Shown: positions 8,801-17,271 of the stretch, piece by piece
How positions within the stretch are numbered: position 1 is the first letter of the stretch
Layout: the number at the start of each line of letters is the position of its first letter
NCBI GenBank assembly: GCA_964529035.1
Contig: CAZGUG010000039.1
Location: 1 to 20,244, forward strand
Reading direction: 5' to 3'
Length of the DNA stretch: 20,244 bases
DNA from: CAZGUG01 sp964529035
GTDB taxonomy: Bacteria > Bacillota > Clostridia > Ch29
Position numbers and translations under genes: made by a program
The notes under the pieces: model-generated
Told to the model about the DNA's origin: nothing
Databases searched by the model: none
What the model saw: only the letters and a program-made list of their open reading frames with translations

Positions 8801-9626
8801 GCAGTGCTTCCCAGCCGCCTTCGCACAGCCCGGCCAGCTGTTCAATGTTTTTAATATCCTGCAAAAAGGTATCAAGATACGGCTCCAGCCCGGGATCGGC
8901 CTTGATTGTCCGGACGGCGCCGGTCATCATGTCCCTCAACCCCTCCAGTTCAATCCGCACACTCTCCGCCAGTATTTTGGCCCAGCCACTGCTGCCAAAG
9001 TCCCCGTCCTCGGAAAGGTTGAAGCTTTCAGTTTTTTCCGTGAGCCACCTGTCCGGCCAGGGGTGGCTCTGCACGAACTCGTAAAGCTCCAGCACCATCT
9101 GCTGCAGCCCGCGGTCATCCTTTTTGCCGCCGTAGCATTCCACAAGCCTTAAAAATACGTCATCGGAATCCGCCTGTTCGTACCTTTCCTCAAACAGCTC
9201 TTCCAGGGCCTCGGTTTTCATAAGTAAAGCTTCGGTCTCTTCGGCAACCCTGAAAACCGGGTCCAAATCTATACGGTGGAAGTTGTTGCGTATTATATCA
9301 AGGCAGAAGGAGTGCATGGTGGTTATATTAGCCTTGTTTATAAGCGACAGCTGCCGCTGCAGCCTGGAAGAATGGGGCCCTGCGTCCAGGGCTTTTTCCA
9401 GTGCCGCTACAATCCTTTCGCGCATCTCGGAGGCGGCGGCATTGGTGAAGGTAACCACCAGCAGCCGGTCAATGTCCGCCGGGTTTTTGTCATCGGTAAT
9501 CCTGCGGATTATCCTTTCCACAAGGACGGCGGTTTTACCGGCACCGGCGGCGGCCGCCACCAGAAGATTGCACCCGCTTTCGGTTATCGCTTCCAGCTGC
9601 TCTACCGTCCACTTGGTTTCGCTCAT
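5895..9626 (-). CDS. addA: ATP-dependent helicase/nuclease subunit A (AddA)
   Basis: This is the 3'-5' helicase motor and one of the two nucleases of AddAB, the Bacillota counterpart of RecBCD, which resects double-strand breaks and produces 3' ssDNA for RecA. The product is 1,243 residues, normal for the family. UvrD/Rep-type motifs are in order: Walker A AAAAGAGKT at 24-32, motif Ia VVTFTNAAASEMRERI near 57-72, Walker B LVDEYQDS with D404/E405, motif III GDVKQSIYRFRQARPELF, motif V SIHKSKGLEFPVVIL and motif VI LYVAFTRAREKLIITG. A PD-(D/E)XK nuclease domain occupies the C-terminus: GSILHFVMQH, then QGVIDCCFE and VDYKTDR with D1186 and K1188. All key residues are present. An acidic linker (GTAEEEEPD) lies in the middle. 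The ATG overlaps the addB stop as ATGA and has AGGTGAGG upstream. Confidence 0.98.
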   Translation of the reverse strand: MSETKWTVEQLEAITESGCNLLVAAAAGAGKTAVLVERIIRRITDDKNPADIDRLLVVTFTNAAASEMRERIVAALEKALDAGPHSSRLQRQLSLINKANITTMHSFCLDIIRNNFHRIDLDPVFRVAEETEALLMKTEALEELFEERYEQADSDDVFLRLVECYGGKKDDRGLQQMVLELYEFVQSHPWPDRWLTEKTESFNLSEDGDFGSSGWAKILAESVRIELEGLRDMMTGAVRTIKADPGLEPYLDTFLQDIKNIEQLAGLCEGGWEALHNAFRELRFDTLPRCGSDADRDAKEKVAGIRNKTKERIRKIADEIFGIPPDGIVRDMRDMYPLLKGLSGLVIDFEAVYSAKKREKSVLDFNDLEHFCLEILTEEDDGGRFVPSGTALFYRDRFDEILVDEYQDSNLVQEVIINTISGDGDKNPRVFVVGDVKQSIYRFRQARPELFMSKYDSFPSKTGFSNRKILLYKNFRSRQNIIDAVNMVFGHIMSRTVGELDYTSDEALNHGAVYPAPEDERESVGGPVELHIIDREDGEAHKEQHREKTGDIEQPGTAEEEEPDAMQSEAILISDRIRQLVDPPDQSPFRVYDGRRGGYRNVEYRDIVVLLRATKGWAETFVEEFRLAGIPVYADISTGYFRTVEIQVMMSLLKIIDNPMQDIPMLSVLRSPIGAFTPEELIDIRLCDREVPFYQAMKEAAKDGKGGNGAKTAAKVRDFIVRLESWRDRAVHMSTDELIWHLFADTGYYSYTGTMPGGIQKQANLRMLYERARQYEETSYRGLFNFINFMDRIRSGSGDLGSARVLGENENVVRIMSIHKSKGLEFPVVILAGCGKGFNFRDTTRKLLVHQDLGFGPEYMDPDRRISYPTLAKQALKFKTRLETLSEEMRILYVAFTRAREKLIITGSVKSMEKKMVQWQNGSNNNGSMLSKYQAMTAASFLDWLCPVLSFHPDSSEPGGLWDINIWNRGGLLRDDVAAAGQAVLKAGDIRKLLDSIGPGEYCEEIAKRLEWKYRYERSAELPVKLSVTELKRRADAEFAEEYTPLEAYPSPAAAKPAFMDESKGFSAAEKGSILHFVMQHLDLAGPLDREGISAQVESMVSRELITMQEAQVVDTAALERFFGSPLGRRMLKSTRVMREVPFNIEITSTDVYRELAPDIYGGENIILQGVIDCCFEEDGKMILVDYKTDRYGVCDSVPGIDGIKEKYRSQIEYYAAALRRITGKPVGGKFLYLFHDGHIVEY

Positions 9627-12600
9627 TCGGCCTCACCTTCTTCCGGTTTTTCATGTCCCAAAATTTGCCACAGCCTGTCTTCTTTAATATCTTTAAGCAC
9701 CCTGTACCGGTTGTCGGGAAAACCGGTATCAAACTGGCATACCGACGAGTAGTCACAAAAGCTGCAGGGAGAAAACCCTTTTTTCCTGTACGGGGCAATG
9801 GATACGTCCCCCTTTAGCATCTGCTCAGCGGTTGTTGCCAGCAAATCCCTGACATGGCTGCGCAGCAGCACGAACTGCTCCCTGGTGGCCGCCGCCGAAG
9901 ATTTGCCCAGCACATCTCCCTTGTTCAGCCTTGCGGGTATTATTAGGGAATTTCCGTCTATGGTCCTGTCCATTTCCTTTATAAGGCCGGCATCCGCCAG
10001 CAGAAGCCCCTTCATTTTAAGCCTTTTCATTATCTCTGTTTCTATCTGCTGCTCTGTCATGCCCCTGCCGTTGGGTATTATCGGGTCGTCCACGGTAAAA
10101 TACAGAATACCTCCCGGCAGCACCGGTTCCTTGAACCTGCCGGATTGGTTCTGCCACAGCGCATCAAGATAGGTTATAAGCTGTATCTGCAAACCGTAAT
10201 ACACGTCCGAAAGGCTGAAGTCCTTTGAGCCGGATTTGTAGTCCACAACCCTTAAATAGGTCCCGTCCTCCCTTTCCAATACGTCAACCCTGTCAATCCT
10301 TCCGGTCAGGTATGCCTTTTCTCCCGAAGGAAGCTTTATCTCTATTGACGGAAACTCTCGGTCATCGCCAAAGGCAAGCTCATACTCCAGCGGTATAAAC
10401 CCGCTTCTTTTTATATGCTCGGATATAAGCCACACCGCCCTTGCAAGCACCCGTTTAAGCCTTACCGAGAAATACTTGTACCTGGGCGAGCTTGAGAACA
10501 CTGCCGTGGAAGTCCCGGCAAGAACCTTATCCACAGTTTTTTCAACCCCCACACGACAGCTATCCCGGTCAAGGTCTGCCCATGATATTCCCCTATCCTT
10601 CAAATCCCTAGAGAAACAGTCTATTACCCTGTGTATAAAGGTTCCCACGTCGGGGGCGGTAAGCCCGAACACCTGCCGGTCCTTTGCCCCGAGGCCGTAC
10701 TGTATGTAATAGGCAAAGGGGCAGGCGGCAAACCGTTCCAGCCTTGACACGCTGGTATAAAGCGGGCTGCCGTACAGCCTTCGCACCTTTTCGCTGCCCA
10801 GGGCCTTTGTCTGGCTTGAATAGGCAAGCCCCGACAGTATGTTTTTGTACCTTTCACTCCATTTCGGGTTCTTAATGTACCACCGGTGCAGATCAGGCCA
10901 CAGGCTGCCTGTTTCAAGCTGCGGCACACCTGCCCTCAGAACCGGTATCAGCCTGTTGAGGGTAGGCAGCGGCGCCGTCACCTGCTCCAGGTCTTCCATG
11001 CCGGTACCGTAACCCTTTATGTCGCTGTATTCGTTTATTTTGGGAAACAGTTTTTTAAGCCGCGTGACAATTATCGAAGGCCTCATGGACCTGCCGGCAA
11101 TATCCGCAGCCGGATAGCTTATACGCAGGTACCTTTCCGCCGTGGTAAGGGCACCGTATATAAGGTACTGCTCCTCGAAGGCCTTTGTTCTTGTATCCTG
11201 GGCCAGTTCGACGCCCAGCAGGCGCAAATCTTCCCTGTCGGCGTCACACAATACTCCCTCGTCCCCCGAAACGGCGGGAAATACGCCGTCGTTAACTCCC
11301 AGTATGTACAGGGCCTTGATGCGGTGGCTTTTTGACCGTTCTATGCTTCCGATAAGCACCTGGTCAAGGGCGGGGGGGATAAGTCCCATTTTGTATTCGT
11401 TAAGCCCCGCTTCCAGCACCCTTCTGAAGTGCCGTATTCCGGCCTTCTCGCCTCCCATTACGTCCACAAGCTGGTCCAGCGACTGCATTATCATTCCCCA
11501 GACCTGTCGGTATTCGTTGGCGGTGTTCAGTTGACCCGCCTCTTCCAAATCCATTACCCGCTGCTCTATCCTGTCGGGTACGCCGGTATCGCACAAAAAC
11601 TCGTACAGCGACATACAGGTATCGCGCACCCTTTTCCTTCCCCTTATTTTTGAACCGAGCTTCAGTAACGGTCCGGTCACCGAACGCCTTATTTGGTTTA
11701 TCCTGTCCAGCATCTTCCTTTCATAATCGGTGTCACTGCGGTGGCCAAAGGGGCCTGCGGGGCTTGCAGTCCAGTCATTGTTGCCGGTCCAGGCACTGCC
11801 CCGTATACCGCACGCCAGCACATAGTTTTCCAGAATGTCTATATCCTCCCGTGATATCCCTGAAAAACCCGTTTTAAGGTACCCGAACACCGACTGGTAC
11901 GACCAGTTGTTTATAAATATGTCCAGCGCCGACAGTATGTACTGGGCCAGCGGACTGCCGAGTATATCCTTCTTGGCATCAATAAAACAGGGGATATGGT
12001 ACTGGTCGAATATCGACTTTATAAGCTTGTGGTAATCGGCGGGATTCCTGGTAACCAACGCAATATCCCTGTATCTTAGCCCCTTGTCCCTGCACAGCCG
12101 CAGTATATCCACCGCGGCTTCTTCAACCTCCGAGTATATGTTGGCGGCGGCAAATAGATTTATATCTTTCGTTTTGCCGGGATACTGCCTGCAGGGGAAA
12201 CTGAAATACTCCCGCTCAAGGTGTGCAAGCTCACTGCTTCCGGCAAACCTTTCGGGAGGCCGGTTATCCAGCACAACCGGCGGCTCCAGGTTCACTCCCC
12301 CTTGGGCCGCAATCTCGGTCAGCTTGTATACCGCCGTGTTAACCGGTGCAAAAACCCCGGTACCGTAAGGAGTATGTCCCCGGATACTGTCGGTGCACAT
12401 GCATATGTTCACCGTTTTGGCCTTGGCCAGCAGCCCGGCTATAACGGCATATTCCTGGGGCGTGAACCCCGAAAACCCGTCAATCCACACCAAAGCGCCG
12501 TCGAAAATACGGCTGTCGCTCATTTTTTCGGCCAGCAGGTTAAGGTCATCGTCGGAATCTATATAGTTTTCATGCAGCTTTTCTTCAAAGCTGCTGTAAA

Positions 12601-13078
12601 TTCGGGCCAGTTCGGACAATTTTTCCTTCAGAATGCCCTTGTCTTGGAGGCTTCCACAGGCTTCTTCAAGCTTCTCGGGGGTAATCCGGTATCTTTTAAA
12701 CTCGGATATGGTTTGGGCTACCACACCGACAAAACCCGGCTGCCGGGCCGCCCTGGCAAATATCCTGAGGTCTTCCTTCATGCCGTCCATTATTCTATAA
12801 AGCAGCATGGACTTGCCGGCGGGGTCCATATGCCTGCGGGTAAGGCCCCCCACTTCGCTTAACACCCGGTGGGCCATTCGCCTAAAGCTCAGTACCTCGG
12901 CACCCACAAGGCCGGTGGAGCCCAGCGCCCTGACGAGGTTTTTCTCGGCCTGCAGGGTATACTGCTCGGGCACAAGCAGTATAAGCGGCCCGCCCTTTCC
13001 AAGGAGGTCCCTTATCTGCTGCATGCAGGTATAACTTTTACCGCTTCCCGCCCTGCCAAATATAAACCTCATTCCCAC
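9623..13078 (-). CDS. addB: ATP-dependent helicase/nuclease subunit B (AddB)
   Basis: This is the second subunit of AddAB. It has an inactive helicase-like core that in B. subtilis scans for Chi, plus a second nuclease domain with an iron-sulfur cluster. The product is 1,151 residues, typical length. Seen: P-loop GRAGSGKS near residues 9-16, and a C-terminal PD-(D/E)XK motif VVDYKSG with D946 and K948. The four cluster cysteines flank the nuclease: C786 in AACPF, then C1105, C1108 and C1114 in the pattern CxxCxxxxxC. The set is complete, so an intact 4Fe-4S staple is expected. The GTG at 13078 is preferred because GGGTGA (13090-13085) lies 6 bases upstream; the ATG at 13072 is the alternative and would be 12 bases away. 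This is the first gene of the operon, with a leader of about 60 bases from the promoter at 13147-13175. Confidence 0.97.
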   Translation of the reverse strand: MGMRFIFGRAGSGKSYTCMQQIRDLLGKGGPLILLVPEQYTLQAEKNLVRALGSTGLVGAEVLSFRRMAHRVLSEVGGLTRRHMDPAGKSMLLYRIMDGMKEDLRIFARAARQPGFVGVVAQTISEFKRYRITPEKLEEACGSLQDKGILKEKLSELARIYSSFEEKLHENYIDSDDDLNLLAEKMSDSRIFDGALVWIDGFSGFTPQEYAVIAGLLAKAKTVNICMCTDSIRGHTPYGTGVFAPVNTAVYKLTEIAAQGGVNLEPPVVLDNRPPERFAGSSELAHLEREYFSFPCRQYPGKTKDINLFAAANIYSEVEEAAVDILRLCRDKGLRYRDIALVTRNPADYHKLIKSIFDQYHIPCFIDAKKDILGSPLAQYILSALDIFINNWSYQSVFGYLKTGFSGISREDIDILENYVLACGIRGSAWTGNNDWTASPAGPFGHRSDTDYERKMLDRINQIRRSVTGPLLKLGSKIRGRKRVRDTCMSLYEFLCDTGVPDRIEQRVMDLEEAGQLNTANEYRQVWGMIMQSLDQLVDVMGGEKAGIRHFRRVLEAGLNEYKMGLIPPALDQVLIGSIERSKSHRIKALYILGVNDGVFPAVSGDEGVLCDADREDLRLLGVELAQDTRTKAFEEQYLIYGALTTAERYLRISYPAADIAGRSMRPSIIVTRLKKLFPKINEYSDIKGYGTGMEDLEQVTAPLPTLNRLIPVLRAGVPQLETGSLWPDLHRWYIKNPKWSERYKNILSGLAYSSQTKALGSEKVRRLYGSPLYTSVSRLERFAACPFAYYIQYGLGAKDRQVFGLTAPDVGTFIHRVIDCFSRDLKDRGISWADLDRDSCRVGVEKTVDKVLAGTSTAVFSSSPRYKYFSVRLKRVLARAVWLISEHIKRSGFIPLEYELAFGDDREFPSIEIKLPSGEKAYLTGRIDRVDVLEREDGTYLRVVDYKSGSKDFSLSDVYYGLQIQLITYLDALWQNQSGRFKEPVLPGGILYFTVDDPIIPNGRGMTEQQIETEIMKRLKMKGLLLADAGLIKEMDRTIDGNSLIIPARLNKGDVLGKSSAAATREQFVLLRSHVRDLLATTAEQMLKGDVSIAPYRKKGFSPCSFCDYSSVCQFDTGFPDNRYRVLKDIKEDRLWQILGHEKPEEGEAE

Positions 13079-13146
13079 AGCCGTTCACCCGCTTTCCTGT
13101 TTAATGCTGCCAAAAAACGAGAATTTAACTTTATATCCATACTGTA

Positions 13147-13175
13147 ATTATAGTAAATACCGACCGGGTTGTAAA
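13147..13175 (-). promoter_or_regulatory. Sigma-A-type promoter of addB-addA-sbcD-sbcC
   Basis: On the minus strand TTTACA (13175-13170) is followed after exactly 17 bases by TATAAT (13152-13147). That is five of six and six of six matches to the housekeeping consensus at optimal spacing. Transcription would start near 13140, about 60 bases before the addB start. Its strength suggests constitutive vegetative expression; no LexA-type operator was recognised beside it. Confidence 0.82.
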
Positions 13176-13238
13176 ACAGAATTAACCGCTTACAGCATTA
13201 AAAGGAACCACAGCGTTATTCTTCATAACCATGAATTA

Positions 13239-13258
13239 TTTTGCTCTGAGGGGCAAAA
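13239..13258. other. 8-bp inverted repeat upstream of the germination operon
   Basis: TTTTGCTC (13239-13246) and GGGCAAAA (13251-13258) pair over eight positions, including one G-T wobble, around the loop TGAG. It lies 40 bases before the gerAA ATG in the divergent 219-base spacer. It could be an operator or an RNA hairpin in the 5' leader. The A/T-rich ends make chance plausible. No convincing sigma-G promoter (GNATR, 17-18 bases, CATNNTA) was found nearby; the best partial -10 matches lack a properly spaced -35. Confidence 0.4.
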
Positions 13259-13297
13259 ACTATAGGCTACAGGATACAAATTGGAAAGGTGCGTTTT

Positions 13298-14890
13298 ATG
13301 AAGATACAAAAGCGGAAAAATAAAAAAAACAGCAATCCATTAACAGATAATATGGATATAAGCCAGCGTTATCACGAAGTCGAGAAAATGAAACTCGTAC
13401 CCAGCCTCGACCAGAATCTTAATACCCTACAGCAGGTATGCGGGTACAGCTTCGATGTAAAGGTACGAAAATTTACAATAGGCCTAAAGGCCCCCGCAGC
13501 TATCGTCTATATAGACAATATGGTAAACAAATCAAGCGTGGAGGAAATCCTCCGGGCCCTTGCAATAGACACTCGAAAGATTGAAGACCGGAAAGACAAC
13601 CATAAGCTGCTTAAATCCACCATAAAGGACCTGATTACAGTAAATGATGTTGGGGAAACCGACAACATAGGTGAGCTGTTTTCCAAAATATCAATAGGAA
13701 ACACCGCACTGCTGGTGGAAGGCCAGGTCAAAGCCATTATTTGCGATACCTTCGGCCTGCAGCTCCGCAGCGTCACCGAACCCGATGCGGAAACCACCAT
13801 CCGGGGTCCCAGGGAAGGCTTCGTTGAAAGCCTGTTCGTGAATACCGCTCTTATTAGACGCCACATAAGGGTACCCCATCTGTGGATAGAAATGGTTGAA
13901 ATAGGCAGCCTCTCCAAAACAATGGTCGCCCTTGCATACATAAAGGGCCTGGCGGATGAAAAAATGCTGGAAGAGCTGCGCAGCCGGATAAAACGCATAG
14001 ATACCGATGCAGTCATTGAGAGCGGATTTATAGAAGAATTCATAGAGGACCAGCCCTTTACGCTGTTTCCACTGGTTTTGAGAACCGAAAGACCGGATAA
14101 AGTGTGCAGTGCAATACTTGAAGGCAAGGCTGCAGTTTTGACAAGCGGTACTCCCCATGCGCTCATTCTGCCGGCAGAACTGCCAATGTTCTTAATGGCA
14201 CCCGACGACTACTATGAAAAAATGCCCATGGGGACATTCATTCGCATGCTGCGATGGTTTGCTGCTTTACTTTCAGTATTTCTGCCCGGTTTTTACGTGG
14301 CGGTGGTAAACTTCCACCAGGAGCTTCTGCCCACAGCACTGCTTCTGCGAGTCACCGCAACCCGGGAGGGGGTGCCCTTCCCGGTTGTCGCCGAAGTCCT
14401 TATAATGGAAATATTGTTTGAAGTGCTGAGGGAGGCGGGCATCCGGCTGCCGGCGGCCATAGGCCCCGCCATAAGCATAGTGGGTGCATTGGTTCTCGGG
14501 GATGCGGCCATACGTGCCGGCATTGTATCGCCGGCGGTGGTTATTGTGGTTGCCCTTACGGCAATATCCAACTTTTCCACCCCGGCATTCAGCATGGCGA
14601 TAGCCCTGAGGATAGTAAGGTTTATCTTTACCATACTGGCGGCGGTATTCGGGCTGTTCGGAATGCAGTTCGGGATACTGATGCTTACAATTCACCTTTG
14701 CTCGCTACGCTCCTTCGGGATACCCTACATGGCTCCGATGGCTCCTTTTATTCTACAGGATATGAAGGACAGCATTATTAAAACCTGGTCCTGGGGCAAG
14801 CAGACCCGCCCAAAGCTTTTAGGCAAGCGGGAACCCTTTATACAGCGTCCCGGTCAAAAGCCCCATCCGGGTAAGGACGACCGGCAATAA
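13298..14890 (+). CDS. gerAA: Spore germinant receptor A subunit (GerA family)
   Basis: This is the A subunit of a nutrient germinant receptor in the spore inner membrane; with the B and C subunits it detects small nutrients and triggers ion release. The product is 530 residues, the usual size. The basic, polar start (MKIQKRKNKKNS) leads into a soluble N-terminal half. A hydrophobic half begins near residue 315 (RWFAALLSVFLPGFYVAVV) and has further membrane segments such as AISIVGALVLGDAAIRAG, VVIVVALTAISNFSTPAF and FTILAAVFGLFGMQFGILM. The family motif EVLREAGIRLPAAIG is intact. A short basic tail follows. The ATG at 13298 has GGAAAGGTG ending 6 bases before it; a GTG at 13289 in the same frame lies inside that site and is rejected. 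First gene of the receptor operon, 18 bases before gerAB. The paralogue letter (A, B or K type) cannot be decided, so the symbol is generic. Confidence 0.95.
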   Translation: MKIQKRKNKKNSNPLTDNMDISQRYHEVEKMKLVPSLDQNLNTLQQVCGYSFDVKVRKFTIGLKAPAAIVYIDNMVNKSSVEEILRALAIDTRKIEDRKDNHKLLKSTIKDLITVNDVGETDNIGELFSKISIGNTALLVEGQVKAIICDTFGLQLRSVTEPDAETTIRGPREGFVESLFVNTALIRRHIRVPHLWIEMVEIGSLSKTMVALAYIKGLADEKMLEELRSRIKRIDTDAVIESGFIEEFIEDQPFTLFPLVLRTERPDKVCSAILEGKAAVLTSGTPHALILPAELPMFLMAPDDYYEKMPMGTFIRMLRWFAALLSVFLPGFYVAVVNFHQELLPTALLLRVTATREGVPFPVVAEVLIMEILFEVLREAGIRLPAAIGPAISIVGALVLGDAAIRAGIVSPAVVIVVALTAISNFSTPAFSMAIALRIVRFIFTILAAVFGLFGMQFGILMLTIHLCSLRSFGIPYMAPMAPFILQDMKDSIIKTWSWGKQTRPKLLGKREPFIQRPGQKPHPGKDDRQ

Positions 14891-14908
14891 CAGGGGAGGA
14901 ACATAAAA

Positions 14909-16045
14909 ATGCCAGCCAATAGTTTTCCAAAAACCACAACCGAAAAGATAGCCAACCGGCAGCTTTTATTCATGCTGTTTATGATGCGTACCACTGTGGT
15001 TATCGCATTTTTGCCGGTACTCACCTCGGCGGATGCTTTCCAGGACGCATGGGCCGCTGCCATAATGTCCTTTTTCGGCGCAGCCCTGCTGGTGCTGGTT
15101 ATAGCCGGCCTGGGAGTAAAGTTTCCGGAACTTACCGCTGTAGAATACGCCCAGAAGCTTATAGGCAAATGGCCGGGAAAAATAATAAGCCTTATATTCG
15201 TATGGGCATTCCTCGTAATAGCCGCCACCGACACCCGCATATACGCCGAGGCGCTGCTAACCGGTTTTTTGACCGAGACGCCGCTTCCCTTTATCGTTTT
15301 TATGATGGTGATAGCCGGCTCCATAGCCGCCTATTCGGGACTGGAGGTAATAGGAAGGGCCGCGGATTTGCTGTTCCCGGTCTTTCTGGCAGCTATTGTC
15401 CTGAGCCTTGGCTTTGCACTGCCGGATGCACTGCTTTTAAAGCGAAACCTTGAGCCGGTACTGGCAAGGGGTATTGGGCCTGTACTCCGTGGCAGCATAA
15501 TACCTATAATAATAATAGCCCAATACCTTGCCCTGACCATGGTTATACCCGCCGCCAACCAGCCAGGAAAGGCTCTGGGTACGGCACTGTGGGCGTTAAC
15601 GGGCTCGTCGGTGGTACTGGTACTTGTCTCCCTGGTCACAACCGCAATAATGGGACCGGACCACGGGTCACGGCTGGTATTTCCGTTCTTCAGCATGGTC
15701 AGAACGCTAAATATAAGCATATTCCTCGAAAGGGTTGAGATATTTGCACTGTTCGCATGGGGGTTCGGAATCTTTATCGGCGTATCGGTGTTCATGTACT
15801 GCGGCTCCAGGGCAGTAGCCCAGGTCCTCGGCCTACACGACTACCGCCCGTTAATCGGCCCCTTTGCTGTAATATGGGGAACCTTTGCCGAACACTCCTA
15901 CCAGGACATGTTCCAGCTTAGAACCTTCTTCCAGCCTAAAATTGCCGGTCCATATGCCCTTTCATGGATTGTGGTACCTATGGGTATACTTTGGGCGGCA
16001 TACGGTATACGGCGCCTTACAGGGGGTAAACCGGATGAAAAATAG
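14909..16045 (+). CDS. gerAB: Spore germinant receptor B subunit (GerB/GerAB permease family)
   Basis: This is the B subunit of the receptor, an integral membrane protein of the amino acid-polyamine-organocation superfamily. In Bacillus it carries the nutrient-binding pocket. The product is 378 residues, normal length, and almost entirely hydrophobic with about ten predicted membrane segments. Recognisable pieces are IANRQLLFMLFMMRTTV at the first helix, PLPFIVFMMVIAGSIAAYSG, RGSIIPIIIIAQYLALTM and FALFAWGFGIFIGVSVFMYC. It ends with a short charged tail, GGKPDEK. A strong GGGGAGG lies 8 bases before the ATG. Its last 11 bases overlap gerAC, so the two are coupled. The germinant cannot be named from the sequence. 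Confidence 0.95.
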   Translation: MPANSFPKTTTEKIANRQLLFMLFMMRTTVVIAFLPVLTSADAFQDAWAAAIMSFFGAALLVLVIAGLGVKFPELTAVEYAQKLIGKWPGKIISLIFVWAFLVIAATDTRIYAEALLTGFLTETPLPFIVFMMVIAGSIAAYSGLEVIGRAADLLFPVFLAAIVLSLGFALPDALLLKRNLEPVLARGIGPVLRGSIIPIIIIAQYLALTMVIPAANQPGKALGTALWALTGSSVVLVLVSLVTTAIMGPDHGSRLVFPFFSMVRTLNISIFLERVEIFALFAWGFGIFIGVSVFMYCGSRAVAQVLGLHDYRPLIGPFAVIWGTFAEHSYQDMFQLRTFFQPKIAGPYALSWIVVPMGILWAAYGIRRLTGGKPDEK

Positions 16046-17267
16046 GCTGGCAGCACTTATACTTATAACAGCAGCAGCTTTGACCCTTACCGGGTGCTGG
16101 AACCGCCGGGACCCGGAAAACCTGGCTTTGGTCCTTGCCACCGCCTTTGATTATAATAACGAGACCCAAAAATATAAAGTAATAGCCCAGATGGCCAACC
16201 CCATCGCCATGGGTGGGGAGGACGGAGGCCAGACCGCAGGCGGTGAAAAAAAACCCTATTGGACTGTATCCGCCGACGGCAGCGCTTCACATCAGGCCAT
16301 GCGAAACCTTACCCTAAAAGTCAGCCGGGAATTTTTCTGGGCCCATAACAGGGTTTTTGTATTTTCCGAAAGCGTCGCAAGGAATGGAATATACCCGATA
16401 ATGGATATGTCTGCAAGGGAGCGTCAGCTGAGGGCCAGTGCCCATGTGGCGGTGGTGGAGGGAGATATAAACAAACTTATGGAATCCGAATTCCCGCTGG
16501 AGGAAAGCGGCGCCATGGGAATAGACAGGCAGATTGCCACCATAATATATGAACGCTCCCTTTTTCCGGAAAAAACACTGAACGAACTCTACAGCACCCT
16601 TTCACAGCCGGGCGTGGAGATGTTTATCGGCAGGGTTAAGGTGATTACCGTCTCAGACACAACTGCCGGTGGGGAAGAAGGTGCCGGGACTTCCGAAACA
16701 CCTACTGCAGCGCCGCCTATACTAATAGGAGGTGGGGCGTTGTTCAAGGGAGACCGCATGGTGGGATGGGCGAACGAGCAGGAGACCATTGGTTGGGCCT
16801 ATGCCAGCGACAGGGTGTTTCGATCAATGCTGTATATAAAAGACCCGGTTGACAACAAAACACCCATAGGCATAGATATAGAAAACCTTGAGAGCAGAAT
16901 GCACCCGGAATCCGGTACGGAAGGCCCCAGGATAATAGTGGATATAAAGGCAAAGGGACACCTGCACGATATCCCGGTTGACAGGGACTTAACCCTTGAA
17001 AGCGGCTATATAAAGTCCCTTGAGCAAAGGAGTGCCCAGGAAATCAGGAATGCGGTCCACTCAACCATAGACCTGTCCCGGCGGACGGAATCGGATATCA
17101 TAGGCTTCGGAAACCTTATATACAGGAAGCAGCCCAAGTTGTGGGAGCAAATAGGCGACAGGTGGTATGATGTTTTTAAGGACATTGAAATAGATGTCAG
17201 GGTGCACATGAATATAAGGCGCACCGGCCTTATTGCAAGCCCTTTGGCAGCCGAGAAAAGGAGGTAG
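16035..17267 (+). CDS. gerAC: Spore germinant receptor C subunit, lipoprotein (Ger(x)C family)
   Basis: This is the C subunit, a lipoprotein anchored to the outer face of the spore inner membrane and needed for receptor function. The product is 410 residues, in the family range. MKNRLAALILITAAALTLTG forms a signal peptide ending in the lipobox LTGC with the lipidated cysteine at residue 21. The family motif CWNRRDPENLAL follows directly, and RQLRASAHVAVVEGD is another typical block. The C-terminal domain ends with an IGFGNLIYRKQPKLW-type segment and a basic tail. AGGGGG lies 8 bases before the ATG at 16035; the open frame extends upstream to 15885 inside gerAB, but that start would lose the signal peptide context. 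The stop codon is part of the next gene's ribosome site. Order A-B-C matches the B. subtilis gerA arrangement. Confidence 0.95.
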   Translation: MKNRLAALILITAAALTLTGCWNRRDPENLALVLATAFDYNNETQKYKVIAQMANPIAMGGEDGGQTAGGEKKPYWTVSADGSASHQAMRNLTLKVSREFFWAHNRVFVFSESVARNGIYPIMDMSARERQLRASAHVAVVEGDINKLMESEFPLEESGAMGIDRQIATIIYERSLFPEKTLNELYSTLSQPGVEMFIGRVKVITVSDTTAGGEEGAGTSETPTAAPPILIGGGALFKGDRMVGWANEQETIGWAYASDRVFRSMLYIKDPVDNKTPIGIDIENLESRMHPESGTEGPRIIVDIKAKGHLHDIPVDRDLTLESGYIKSLEQRSAQEIRNAVHSTIDLSRRTESDIIGFGNLIYRKQPKLWEQIGDRWYDVFKDIEIDVRVHMNIRRTGLIASPLAAEKRR

Positions 17268-17271
17268 AAGT

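Noticed and set aside
13507..14166. 219-residue minus-strand frame inside gerAA
   Set aside because: It is antisense to a clearly conserved gene and its serine/arginine-rich composition is a reverse-complement artefact.
15885..16034. Upstream extension of gerAC
   Set aside because: It would overlap gerAB by 150 bases and bury the signal peptide and lipobox.
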